A DNA stretch of 30,000 bases from Monoplex corrugatus. Lineage: Eukaryota; Mollusca; Gastropoda; Littorinimorpha; Ranellidae. Made by a program: the position numbers and the translations under genes. The notes under the pieces are model-generated. The model did no database searches. It was given only the letters and a program-made list of their open reading frames with translations, and was not told where the DNA came from. Below are positions 20,790 to 30,000 of the stretch, piece after piece (within the stretch, counting starts at the first letter, position 1; each line of letters begins with the position of its first letter). The stretch is from assembly GCA_030674185.1 (NCBI GenBank), contig CM060307.1, positions 70,006,905-70,036,904 on the forward strand, read 5' to 3'.

Positions 20790-21975
20790 AGATGTGAGCT
20801 AACTGGGTTTGGTTTGAAGCTGTGTGACATTGGTTTGGTATTGAGCTGTGTGCTAATTGGATATGACTGTGAGATGAGAGATAATTGGGTTTGATTGTGA
20901 GACGTGTGGTAATTGGGTTTAGTTGTGAGCTGTGATAATTGGGTTTCATTGTGAAATGTGTGCTAATTGGGTTTTGTCGTGATATGTGTGCTTATTGGGT
21001 TTGGTTGTGAGATGACTGGGTTTTATTGTGAGATGTGTGCTAATTGGGTTAAATGCGAGATGTATGCTTATTGGGTTTGATTGTGACTGTGTGCTAATTG
21101 GGTTTAGTGATGAGATGTGTGCTAACTGGGTTTGGTTGTCAGCTGTGTGATAATTGGGTTTGATTGTGACATGTGTCGTGTGTTTTACTATGAAATGTGC
21201 GCTAATTGGTTTTGGTGTTGAGCCGTGTGCTAATTGGGCTTGATTGTGAAGCTGTGTGCTAATTGGGTCTGATTGTGAATGTGTGCTAATTGGGCTTGGT
21301 GATGAGCTGTGTGCTAACTGGGTCTGGTGACTGTGCTAATTGGGTTTGGTGTTGAGCTGTGTGCTAATTGGGTTTGAACGTGAGATATGTGTTTACTAGT
21401 TGTTTGATTGTGATATGTGTTCCCAGTGGGTTTTATTGTGAGATGTGTTGCCCAGTGGGTTTTATTGTGAGATGTGTGCCCAGTGGGTTTTATTGTGAGA
21501 TGTGTGCCCAGTGGGTTTTATTGTGAGATGTGTGCCCAGTGGGTTTTATTGTGAGATGTGTTCCCAGTGGGTTTTATTGTGAGATGTGTGCCAGTGGGTT
21601 TTATTGTGAGCCCAGTGGGTTTTATTGTGAGATGTGTGCCCAGTGGGTTTTATTGTGAAATGTGTGCCCAGTGGGTTTTATTGTGAGATGTGTTCCCAGT
21701 GGGTTTTATTGTGAGATGTGTTCCCAGTGGGTTTTATGTGAGATGTGTTCCAGTGGGTTTATGTGAGATGTGTTCCCAGTGGGTTTTATTGTGAGATGTG
21801 TGCCCAGTGGGTTTTATTGTGAGATGTGTTCCGGTGGGTTTTATTGTGAGATGTGTTCCCAGTGGTTTTATTGTGAGATGTGTTCCAGTGGGTTTTATTG
21901 TGAGATGTGTTCCCGGTGGGTTTTATTGTGAGATGTGTGCCCAGTGGGTTGTTCGTAAGACGTGTGCTAATTAGG
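20790..21975. repeat. Minisatellite array 2, 28-bp units
   Basis: There are about 40 units in two zones. From 20790 to ~21410 the units are irregular and carry 'TGTGTGCTAATTGGGTTTG'. From ~21415 to 21955 they are nearly uniform 28-mers: ATTGTGAGATGTGTGCCCAG followed by TGGGTTTT. Variants include TTCCCAG or TTCCAG for GCCCAG and occasional loss of 1-4 bases. The array ends in 'GTGCTAATTAGGTTTGATTT', a return to the first unit type. Confidence 0.95.
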
Positions 21976-23039
21976 TTTGATTTTGCGACACAAACGTTTG
22001 AGTGCATGTCCCTACAAACTAAGCAACCAATCTTCAAGTGACAAAGGGGCCAAGGAACCAGACCACGTAGAGGAAGGGAGAAGGGGTGAAACATATCCAC
22101 ATACAGACCGATGGAACCAGTCCGTAATCTCTGATGGAGTGTTCTTACCTTCAGTGTGAGTAGCCAGTCTAGACAGAGCTGATCATCTCATCAGAGATCA
22201 GCGTCCATTCCAAGAGATCATTGCTTCTTATTTATCATCATAGAACGTCGTCGAACAGTTATGCCACTGAGAGTGAAAATCTTATTCTATGGCAAGTAGT
22301 CAGTCATTAAAGAGAAACACATACAGAAGAAAAAAGTCATATGGAGCCAAAAAATGTATTTTCTGTGGATAGTGTTTTCTGAATTACCTGGTTGCAAACA
22401 CAAACAAAGGGAAAAACTTGAATGTGTTGGTGTGCGATCACACGTGCAGCTGCTGCACATTCAGTAAATGTCATGAACTATTCCGGTGAAATGAAGCTTT
22501 AAACCAGTATTGATTTATACATTTGTGTGCAAAAAGCAAAGCAATAATCTGCATTACTTAGAGGAAACAATGCTGTATCATGTTTTGTTTTAAACTAAAT
22601 GACTAAAAAGCATATTTTCAAACAAACGTTTGTTTATTGATTCTGGATCTGAAAGGATTTGAGAGAAAACAGCTTCTGAATGTAGATGATGGAGGAATGT
22701 TTTGCCGTTACTGGTCCTATGACCTGCCAGGATCATGGGCACATACCGTTTAGTAGCATGTATTGTACCAGCTGATTCCATTCCTGGTGGTTGTGAGCGA
22801 GTACCCGACTTGCATCGAGGGTCTTGCTATCGCCAGTCAATCTCTTTCTCTGTCATGTATTCCATTTCCTGCAAGGTTTCCTCTAAGGTCTTGATTTTGT
22901 TATACGCCCATATCATCTTAATTTTCTGCTTCTCACTGTGGACACAAGATCTTGGCACTTCACGTGTTGGGGGCCATGGCTCTGGCCACTTCCTTATCAG
23001 TAGTTTAAAGGATGCAGCAGATAATCTATTGATGGACTG
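21976..23039. other. Unassigned; possible LINE relic extension
   Basis: I see no element ends. A ~97-codon minus-strand frame at 22827-23120 runs out of the LINE relic C-terminus and contains 'IKTLEETLQEMEYMTEKEID', which looks helical but has no family I recognise. Confidence 0.35.
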
Positions 23040-24095
23040 CCCCGGCGATCCTGTATCACGATTTTCATGTGGGACATAAGACCGATCCTGGATACACACA
23101 GTCTTTAAAAAACAAAACAAAAAAAAAAAAACGCTGCATGGGAACGGGTCCTGTGTGATTGGGTTGTGCTTCCTCTGGTCACTCTTCTTTGAAGAGCAGT
23201 TGTTCTACGCTGTTTAACTGTGACTGGTGCTGGCAGTGTCTCCCCAGCTGGGTGGTGCTGGTGTCACACCGCATGAAGTTAATCTTTACAATATCCCTGC
23301 AACATTTTAATGGTCTTGTCTCGTCACGGTACTCTTGCTTCGGCTCTCCATAGGGACCATCTCTTGGGTGCAGTTGTTTTTCTTACGAACAACGTGTCCT
23401 GTCCAATGATAATAGCAGTTGATGAGTAGAATTTTCATTCTTGGCAAGCAACACTTCTTCAAAACTTGAAGATTGGACGCTCAACCTTGCCATGTGATGT
23501 TGCTGATATTGTGCAGACATCTTTGGTGGTACAGTTCCAGCAGGATGTAGTCCTGGTCTTGCAGCAGTACAGCAGGGCGTTCAGAACTGCTGCTTTGTAC
23601 ACAACCATCTTTGTGACAAACATATGCCATGGTATTACTGTAAGCTCTTGGTAAGCCTTCCAAAGGATATGATCCAGCGGAGATATGCTCATACCGATAA
23701 AACCAAGGACGAAACAGTGACAACGGACTCTACTGTTGAACGATGATAAGTAAGCATACTGGTTTCCATCGCTTGTGTGGATGTGATGTGAAATACAAAA
23801 CCCATCCCGGGTGCAATGCTTTTCTGCATGCAAAGAAGTCCTGTTGCCGTAAATTCTTTTTTCACCAGTTTCCTAAGCTACGGTTTCACCACAGCGTCTT
23901 GTTCAGCCCTCCAAAGTAGAGTTATCTTTGAAGGTGTGTAGTGTCACCTCTGCATCAAGGCGACCATTGCTGCTCACTGTGCTGCCCAACTAGCAGAATT
24001 CGTCTATGGTCTTTATTCCTGGTTGCTGATAACAATCTCAGGTGGTGAAGGACCAGAAACCTGAAATAGTGTTGGCTGAGACACAGCCCCTGGAT
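23040..24095 (-). pseudogene. Decayed RTE-like LINE ORF2 (RT thumb to C-terminus)
   Basis: Minus-strand fragments follow LINE order across several frames. 'TIDEFC' stop 'LGSTVSSNGRLDAEV' lies at ~23944-24015. A ~300-bp poorly matching stretch follows, then 'KMVVYKAAVLNALLYCC' at ~23561-23617 and LELYHQRCLHNISNITWQ at ~23487-23545. 'WTGHVVRKKNN' comes next at ~23384-23410, and finally 'PFPCSV', an A/T run, and 'CVSRIGLMSHMK' at ~23060-23095. The sequence LGS(T)..., VYKAVVLPxLLYGCExW, WxGHVxR and a C-terminal Cys/His finger is the known RTE-like order. Many stops and frameshifts are present, including a homopolymer inside the finger. The copy is long dead. Confidence 0.8.
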
Positions 24096-24702
24096 GAAGA
24101 GTATGGGACTAAACACGAAACTAATGAAATAGAAATGAACAGAGTAAGTTTTAACATTTTTGCAGCAGATGAATGGAAGCTGTGGTTTGTTTAGGTTTAC
24201 AACTTGTTATCGGAGTGAAAGAATTGTAACAGGATTCTGTACTCAAGAGAATCTTAGGAAAAAGAATTTTTTGAGAAGCAAGAGCTAGTATTAGAAGATG
24301 ACAGCTTTCCCTATATGGCTATAGTCTTTGAAATTGACCGTTCAAAAAGTCTAATTGTGCCCCTGTTAAACTGCGTTAGAAGTGATGACTAACAGATACT
24401 GTTTTCACAATCTTGAGTCTCCAAAACTCAATCACCAGAAGAGACTTTCTTTTGCAGGTGTGACTGTTTATGAGGCTTTTAATCGTTTTCATTGTTTCAT
24501 TTAGTTGACAGTGGTGATGATGACAACGACAACGGTTATGGTACTGATAATGTGTGTATGTGTATGTCAGTGTTCGCTTCTGTGCGCATGTGTGTATACA
24601 TGTATGTATACCTACGTGTGTGTATGTATGTGCCCCTGCACACAAATACGCACACACAAATATACATGCACACATGAAATACATGGGCGCGCGCACATCT
24701 AT
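24096..24702. other. Unassigned sequence with GT/AC-rich stretch
   Basis: Alternating 'GTGTGTATG' and 'CACACAAATA' words at about 24545-24680 give open frames in several phases. There is no credible gene. Confidence 0.5.
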
Positions 24703-24765
24703 CTGCCTGCCTGCCTGCCTGCTTGCCTGCCTTCCTGCCTGTCTGCCTATCTATCTTTCTATCTG
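24703..24765. repeat. (CTGC)n/(CTAT)n microsatellite
   Basis: CTGCCTGCCTGCCTGC-type tetranucleotides change into CTATCTATC. Simple repeat. Confidence 0.9.
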
Positions 24766-24837
24766 ATTTATGCTTGTATAACAATCGTGTGTAAACTTGG
24801 AACACACACATAAAACAAACAATTTCCTTCAGAATGT

Positions 24838-24893
24838 CTAGTCTTCGGATGAGACATCTAATCAGCGCACGTTAAAGATCCCACAGCACAGCA

Positions 24894-24926
<33 letters not shown>

Positions 24927-25170
24927 GAGAGAGAGACAGAAGAGAGAGAGAGAGAGACAGAAGAGAGACAGAGACAGCAGAGAGAGAGAGGGGATTTCTC
25001 CCTAGCAAATTAGGTAGAAAATAATCCACTTTCATAGAGAAAATAAAAAAACACGCATATAGAGGGAAAAAAAAAAAAATGGAGCTGCATCGCGGCGATG
25101 TTCTTCATGACAATTTCACACGGTAATCTGTTGTGACAAAAAGACGCAATAAAAATGCAAAATACAAAAG
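24838..25170 (+). repeat. SINE-like dispersed repeat with GTTAAAGATCCCAC core
   Basis: Ordered blocks: GTCTTCGGATGAGACATCTA, core GCGCACGTTAAAGATCCCAC (24864-24883), an internal (GA)n (24891-24990), ATAATCCACTTTCATAGAGA, GGAGCTGCATCGCGGCGATG and TTTCACACGGTAATCTGTTG. It ends in the A-rich tail 'CAATAAAAATGCAAAATAC'. I recall this block order from gastropod repeat families. The head is missing and the (GA)n expansion is inside the body. It shares its core with 29601-29624. Confidence 0.7.
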
Positions 25171-25576
25171 TTTCACAGCTTAACAGACAAGTCTCATTCG
25201 TTTGAAAGCTTACTGTGGTCCCCTAGGACGTCTTACGTTTCCGGAAGGCTGCCCATTAAAGGAATTCCCAATACTTATATTCTCTTGTTTAGTTTCATTT
25301 TTCTTCCTCTTGTGATTTAAGTTTTTTCAGTAAAAATGTGACCGAAGAACTACGGGCTATATCATCCGTTTTGTTTTCTTCTGCTATTCAGTTGTTTAAC
25401 CTTATATTACGGCTTGGTTCTTTCTCTCCTACTCACCTTTGAAGAACACACCAGATCTGCTGGCAAGCATGTACGATCTCTGTATGTTTGCCTCGTTTCT
25501 CGGCCTCTCCACTTCGTCCCTTCTATCCCACCTCTTCCATACAGCCTGTCCTTCTCTTGACATTTCTGCCTTTGCA
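25171..25576. other. Unassigned sequence
   Basis: No repeat end or coding frame is recognised before the compound microsatellite. Confidence 0.45.
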
Positions 25577-25661
25577 TCGTGAGAGAGAGAGAGGAGAGAG
25601 AGAGGAGAGAGAGAGAGAGGAGAGTGTGTGTGTGTGTGTGTATCTGTGTGTGTGTATCTCC

Positions 25662-25706
<45 letters not shown>

Positions 25707-25842
25707 CGTTATTTCTTTTACCGTCTATTCACATATGTGCTTTTAGACGAGTGTTGCGCGCACGCGCGTGTGTGTGCGTGTATGTGTGTGTGCATGCGTA
25801 CGTGTGTGTGCGTGCGTGCGCGCGCGTGTGTGTGTGTTACTG

Positions 25843-25890
<48 letters not shown>
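25577..25890. repeat. Compound microsatellite (GA)n, (GT)n, (GTGC)n, (TA)n
   Basis: (GA)n at 25579-25625, (GT)n at 25625-25701, GC/GT-rich alternating sequence at 25755-25838 and (TA)n at 25846-25890. Four simple-sequence classes are adjacent, and much of the tract alternates purine and pyrimidine. Confidence 0.95.
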
Positions 25891-26789
25891 TAACAATGTG
25901 CTACATTGTCATTGTTTACGACATTGTTTCGGTTCTCTTTTGCAGTTCAAGTGGGCTTATTGGTTCACATTTCGTTCTGTTTAAAGTTTTCTTCCTCCTC
26001 TCCATTTTACATTGTATGTTCATTTCGCCATTTAAAACAAAGAGCGTTTTGGCCCTAAGTTGCTCGGTAGGTTTGTAAACTGTGATAAATCTATAAGATG
26101 CATCTGTACTTTCTTTTTATTTGGATCGTATTGTAGATTCTGATTGATATATCACCGGTTTATACTCATCCGCTGCTTTGTGCTGTTGATGTCCACCTAA
26201 CACCTAAACAAAATCTTTACAGGCTGATTGTCATAACCTCTGAATTGCTATTAAACTTTCTATGTTTAAGGTGAACATTGCTCTGAAACTCAGGAACAAT
26301 AAACATGAAGGCAGGCACACAGATATAGAAAACCAATGACCATACTTTGCATGCAGCAGAGCAGCCATGTTGGTACCTATCACCCCTCACACGCACACAT
26401 ACACACACACACACACACCACTTGTCATAATGCGTCGGTTTAGCTTTTAACCCCGTGAGGTCTGCAAGAAGGCTGCCCACGAAAGCCAATTTTCATTTCT
26501 GATCAGATCTGCGTGCTTGCTGCCGGTTCTCAGCAGTGCCAGACTTTCAACACTGCGGCAAAAAAAAAGCAAAAAAAAAAAAGCAGCAAAAAGCAAAAAA
26601 AAAAGCATCTCCTAGACTGACTGTAACTCTGATGGTCATTCCGGAGATTGGTGCTGGAATTGCTTAGCCACAGACTGGTAAATCCTGTCGTGTAAAGCTT
26701 TCCATACTTCCCACCTCGGCTTTTGTGTATGCACTCTTCACACATCCGTTGTAGACGTCGACACATGGCAGACAGACGGACAGTGCGTG
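25891..26789. other. Unassigned sequence with (AC)n and A-rich tract
   Basis: A short (AC)n lies at 26394-26418, and an A-rich AAAAGC repeat (26559-26606) reads AAAAAAAAGCAAAAAAAAAA. I see no gene. Confidence 0.5.
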
Positions 26790-28615
26790 TAAGGGGGTGG
26801 TATTAAACAGCCTGACTGTAGGTGTTATTGAACAGACTGATCGAGGGGGTGTTAGGGGACTAAACAGACTGATTGTGAGTGTCAAGGGAGGTCACTAAAC
26901 GGATTGTGGCTATTAGGCGATGTTTGTTACTAAACAGATTGTGAGTGTTAGGCGATGTTTGTTACTAAACAGATTGTGAGTGTTAGGCGATGTTTGTTAC
27001 TAAACAGATTGTGAGTGTTAGGCGATGTTTGTTACTAAACAGATTGTGAGTGTTAGGCGATGTTTGTTACTAAACAGACTGATTGTGAGTGTTAGGCGAT
27101 GTTTGTTACTAAACAGATTGTGAGTGTTAGGCGATGTTTGTTACTAAACAGATTGTGGGTTTTAGGCGATTTTTGTTACTAAACAGACTGACTGTGGGTT
27201 TTAGACGATTTTTGTTACTAAATAGACTGTGGGTTTTAGGCGATTTTTGTTACTAAACAGACTGTGGGTTTTAGGCGATTTTTGTTACTAAACAGACTGT
27301 GGGTTTTAGGCGATTATTGTTACTAAACAGACTGTGGGTTTTAGGCGATTTTGTTACTAAACAGACTGATTGTGGGTTTTAGACGATTTTTGTTACTAAA
27401 CAGACTGTGGTTTTAGGCGATTTTGTTACTAAACAGACTGATTGTGGGTTTTAGGCGATTATTGTTACTAAACAGATTGTGGGTTTTAGGCGATTATTGT
27501 TACTAAACAGACTGATTGTGGGTTTTAGACGATTTTTGTTACTAAACAGACTGTGGGTTTTAGGCGATTTTTGTTACTAAACAGACTGATTGTGGTTTTA
27601 GGCGATTATTGTTACTAAACAGACTGTGGGTTTTAGGCGATTATTGTTACTAAACAGATTGTGGGTTTAGACGATTATTGTTACTAAACAGACTGATTGT
27701 GAGTGTTACGGGATGTTACAGAACAGACTGATTGTGTTATGAGATGTTACCAAAAGACTGATTGTGAGTGTTAGGGGATGTTACTAAAGAGACTGTGAGT
27801 GTTAGGGGGTGTTACTAAAGAGGCGGATTGTGCGTGTTAGGGGATGTTACTAAACAGACTGATTGTGAGTGTTAGGGATGTTACTAAACAGACTGATTGT
27901 GAGTGTTAGGGGATGTTACTAAACAGACTGATTGTGAGTGTTAGGGGATGTTACTTAACAGACTGATCGTGAGTGTTAGGGGATGTTACTAAACAGACTG
28001 ATTGTGAGTGTTAGGGGATGTTACTTAACAGACTGATTGTGAGTGTTAGGGGATGTTACTAAACAGACTGATTGTGAGTGTTAGGGGATGTTACTAAACA
28101 GACTGATGTGAGTGTTAGGGGATGTTACTAAACAGACTGATCGTGAGTGTTAGGGGATGTTACTAAACAGACTGATTGTGAGTGTTAGGGATGTTACTTA
28201 ACAGACTGATTGTGAGTGTTAGGGGATGTTACTAAACAGACTGATCGTGAGTGTTAGGGGATGTTACTAAACAGACTGATTGTGAGTTTTAGGGGATGTT
28301 ACTAAACAGACTGATTGTGAGTGTTAGGGATGTTACTAACAGACTGATTGTGAGTGTTAGGGGATGTTACTAAACAGACTGATCGTGAGTGTTAGGGGAT
28401 GTTACTAAACAGACTGATCGTGAGTGTTAGGGGATGTTACTAAACAGACTGATTGTGAGTGTTAGGGGATGTTACTAAACAGACTGATCGTGAGTGTTAG
28501 GGATGTTACTAAACAGACTGATCGTGAGTGTTAGGGGATGTTACTAAACAGACTGATCGTGAGTGTTAGGGATGTTACTAAACAGACTGATCGTGAGTTT
28601 TAGGGGATGTTACTA
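26790..28615. repeat. Minisatellite array 3, 35-bp units in three zones (same family as array 1)
   Basis: There are about 50 units. After diverged units (26790-26900), zone 1 (26900-27150) has ATTGTGAGTGTTAGGCGATG then TTTGTTACTAAACAG. Zone 2 (27150-27690) has ACTGTGGGTTTTAGGCGATT then TTTGTTACTAAACAG. Zone 3 (27700-28615) has ACTGATTGTGAGTGTTAGGG then GATGTTACTAAACAG. All three consensus units are 35 bp. Single units gain or lose the 4-bp words ACTG or ATTG at CAGACTGATTG, as expected from slippage. T/C alternation (GATTGTG/GATCGTG) marks sub-variants in zone 3. Confidence 0.96.
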
Positions 28616-28728
28616 AACTAGCCTGTGGAGAAGATACCTCGGAAGACCAGCCAAATGTGCATTGCAATGGTTCAGTGGAGACAGATAAATGAACAAACAA
28701 GCACTTCGGTGGCATCATGTGTTGAAAT
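28616..28728. other. Array flank
   Basis: A short unassigned stretch between the minisatellite and the possible coding remnant. Confidence 0.4.
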
Positions 28729-29270
28729 CTATACTCGTGTGTTATACAGCCTGTGATATGGCTTTGCCATGTCATTTTCCAAAAGAGCAATCAGGGATCG
28801 CTGTTTCAGGTTCTTTCGTTCCAGGAAAACTGCACGCATAGCGATCTCGTCTTCCTTCTGATAGGGAACGTCATGTGATTGTTTTGCAGCCTCGCTGGGT
28901 CTTTTTCCCCGCCGTCTTTTCCGGTACGCATCATCCTTCTTCTCATTTCATACAGTTTTCATCTTCTTGCTGTCTGGCTCATCGGAACCCGACTACAAGC
29001 CGAATTCGCTCGAGACAGAGGATGATCGTTTGCTGATGGACTATTGTTCCTTGACCTTCTCTGTCTGGCTTCGTGTCATCGTTTCCAGCACATAACATAG
29101 GATGTCATATTCATTGTTTGGAGCAATATTTCGCTTTCAAACTCACCGTATCTTTTTTTCTTTTCCCCTCCAAGGCGTTGTATTGCGACTTGAAAATTTT
29201 AGCGTCCAGAACCTGTGACTCGCGCTGTCATGGCCTAAGCACGGCTAGATATATACTTAGGAGCTCAATT
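28729..29270 (-). pseudogene. Possible decayed coding remnant, family unknown
   Basis: On the minus strand one frame from 29136 to 28729 has only three internal stops (29041-29043, 28993-28995, 28948-28950). It reads with a gene-like composition: SKRSSSVSSEFGL, SGSDEPDSKKMKTV, DAYRKRRRGKRPSEAAKQ (nuclear-localisation-like), then KEDEIAMRAVFLERKNLKQR and SLIALLENDMAKPYHRL. A second frame just upstream (~29145-29230) gives QVLDAKIFKSQYNALEGKRK and ends near a splice-donor-like 'ACGGTGAGTTTG'. All three stops could be C-to-T changes from CAG or CGA. I do not recognise the family. It could be a dead transposase-type gene, a pseudogene, or chance. Confidence 0.35.
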
Positions 29271-29431
29271 GTGCTTTCTCTGTAACAGTCATGCATAAAC
29301 AGTTCTAGTGGCATCCAGCAGTCACCAGAAAGAGAATATGCACTTTTTTGTTCGTCTGTAGTTCAGCATAATATTTTGACTGAAGAGACTAAGGGATGAA
29401 ATAACACTTACAGATTGTTTTTAGGGAGAAG

Positions 29432-29780
29432 AGTGGCAGAATGGTTCAGACGTTTGCCGGCCGATAACTAAACTCGAGGCTCCAAGGTTCGCTCTCCGTA
29501 GAGGCCTCGGCGTTTCTCCTCAATTTGACCGGAAAATCGAACTGAACGTCCAGTCTTGGAAGGGGACGAAAAACGAGTCGAATCTGTGTGCCTTCTGGCT
29601 GCACACGCTAAAGATCCCACGGCAGGTGAAAATTGTGAAGAGCAGGGCATTGCCCGGCTGCTTTGGTAAAAAAAAAATTGGAGAGAGAGAGGTTGATTTC
29701 CCAGGTCCCACACATCGAAGACCAATTAGCCATCTTGCCTTTGTGAAGTCTTGGTGAAAAAAATGTGAATATGAATTTGA
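29432..29780 (+). repeat. tRNA-derived SINE
   Basis: A tRNA-like head with A-box GTGGCAGAATGGTTCAGACG (29432-29451) and B-box GGTTCGCTCTCC (29486-29497). The body has GCACACGCTAAAGATCCCAC (29601-29620), the same core as at 24864, then an A-run, a short (GA)n and 'TGTGAATATGAATTTG' at the 3' end. A- and B-box spacing is as expected for an internal pol III promoter. Confidence 0.8.
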
Positions 29781-29789
29781 AGCGAGGGA

Positions 29790-30000
29790 CAGGGGATGGG
29801 AGCGTCCCTCGGTGCTGGCCTCGGGAAAAGTTGAGGTCTCTGCCACCTCACTCCCCTACGACCCCAGGGTTACGGCACTATCTAGGTTGGACCTCTGGAC
29901 CTGGCCAGGTCGAGGATTTATGTGCAGACTTAAGGCTTGTGCCGTGATCATTCTGGATCTTCTCCATCACACGGCACCTGTGACATTAGTGCATGTGGAA
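29790..30000 (+). repeat. Dispersed repeat, related to 1345-1447
   Basis: Blocks: CCCCAGGGTTACGGCACTAT, GGTTGGACCTCTGGACCTGG, CATTCTGGATCTTCTCCATC and ATTAGTGCATG, running off the window edge. It follows the SINE directly and may be a separate element or the body of a longer composite. A diverged copy sits near the left edge. Confidence 0.65.

Noticed and set aside
20790..21975. Regular short repeats as a possible CRISPR array
   Set aside because: The units are directly adjacent with no unique spacers, and the sequence is eukaryotic.
26790..28615. TTAGGGG words suggesting telomeric repeats
   Set aside because: TTAGGG appears once per 35-bp unit, not in tandem, so this is not a telomere array.

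Overview
The window is eukaryotic intergenic DNA built almost entirely from repeats; I see no confident host gene, no rRNA and no functional tRNA. It looks like a mollusc, probably a gastropod. The reasons are the very many (CA/GT)n and (GA)n microsatellites, the tRNA-headed short elements with a 'GTTAAAGATCCCAC' core, and non-LTR elements whose 3' ends carry short tandem tails. I recall these from gastropod genomes but did not check them against a database.

Layout. 1-960: a minisatellite of about 31-35 bp units, arranged as alternating dimers. 960-1880: unassigned DNA with one dispersed repeat and a C18 run. 1887-2247: a long (TG)n/(GA)n microsatellite. 2286-7647, minus strand: a nearly complete non-LTR retrotransposon. 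Its ORF1 contains an SGNH/esterase-like domain. Its ORF2 carries AP endonuclease, reverse transcriptase, RNase H and a zinc-knuckle-like tail, and is broken by two single-base frameshifts that both lie in homopolymers. 8035-13440: a ~560-bp dispersed repeat (copies A and B), a tRNA-derived SINE, microsatellites, and a foldback element nested in a second one, all with TTAA ends. 13440-15080: unassigned. 15083-15603: SINE-like elements. 15805-17770: a tandem duplication of ~950 bp carrying copies C and D of the dispersed repeat. 18515-18892 and 23040-24095: LINE relics. 19484-20034: copy E. 20790-21975: a 28-bp minisatellite. 24838-25170: a SINE-like repeat. 25577-25890: a compound microsatellite. 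26790-28615: a second, larger array of the same 35-bp minisatellite family as the left edge. 28729-29270: a possible decayed coding remnant. 29430-30000: a tRNA-derived SINE followed by a dispersed repeat that is also present near 1345.

How it works together. The only encoded machinery is the retrotransposon. ORF1 would package RNA, and ORF2 would nick, reverse-transcribe and remove template RNA. The short elements have no proteins of their own and would depend on such LINEs; the LINE relics show repeated past activity. The most interesting items are the SGNH-ORF1 plus RNase H-ORF2 combination, the nested TTAA foldback, the five-copy ~560-bp family with a conserved TATA-like block and GC hairpin at one end, and the two related minisatellite arrays 26 kb apart.
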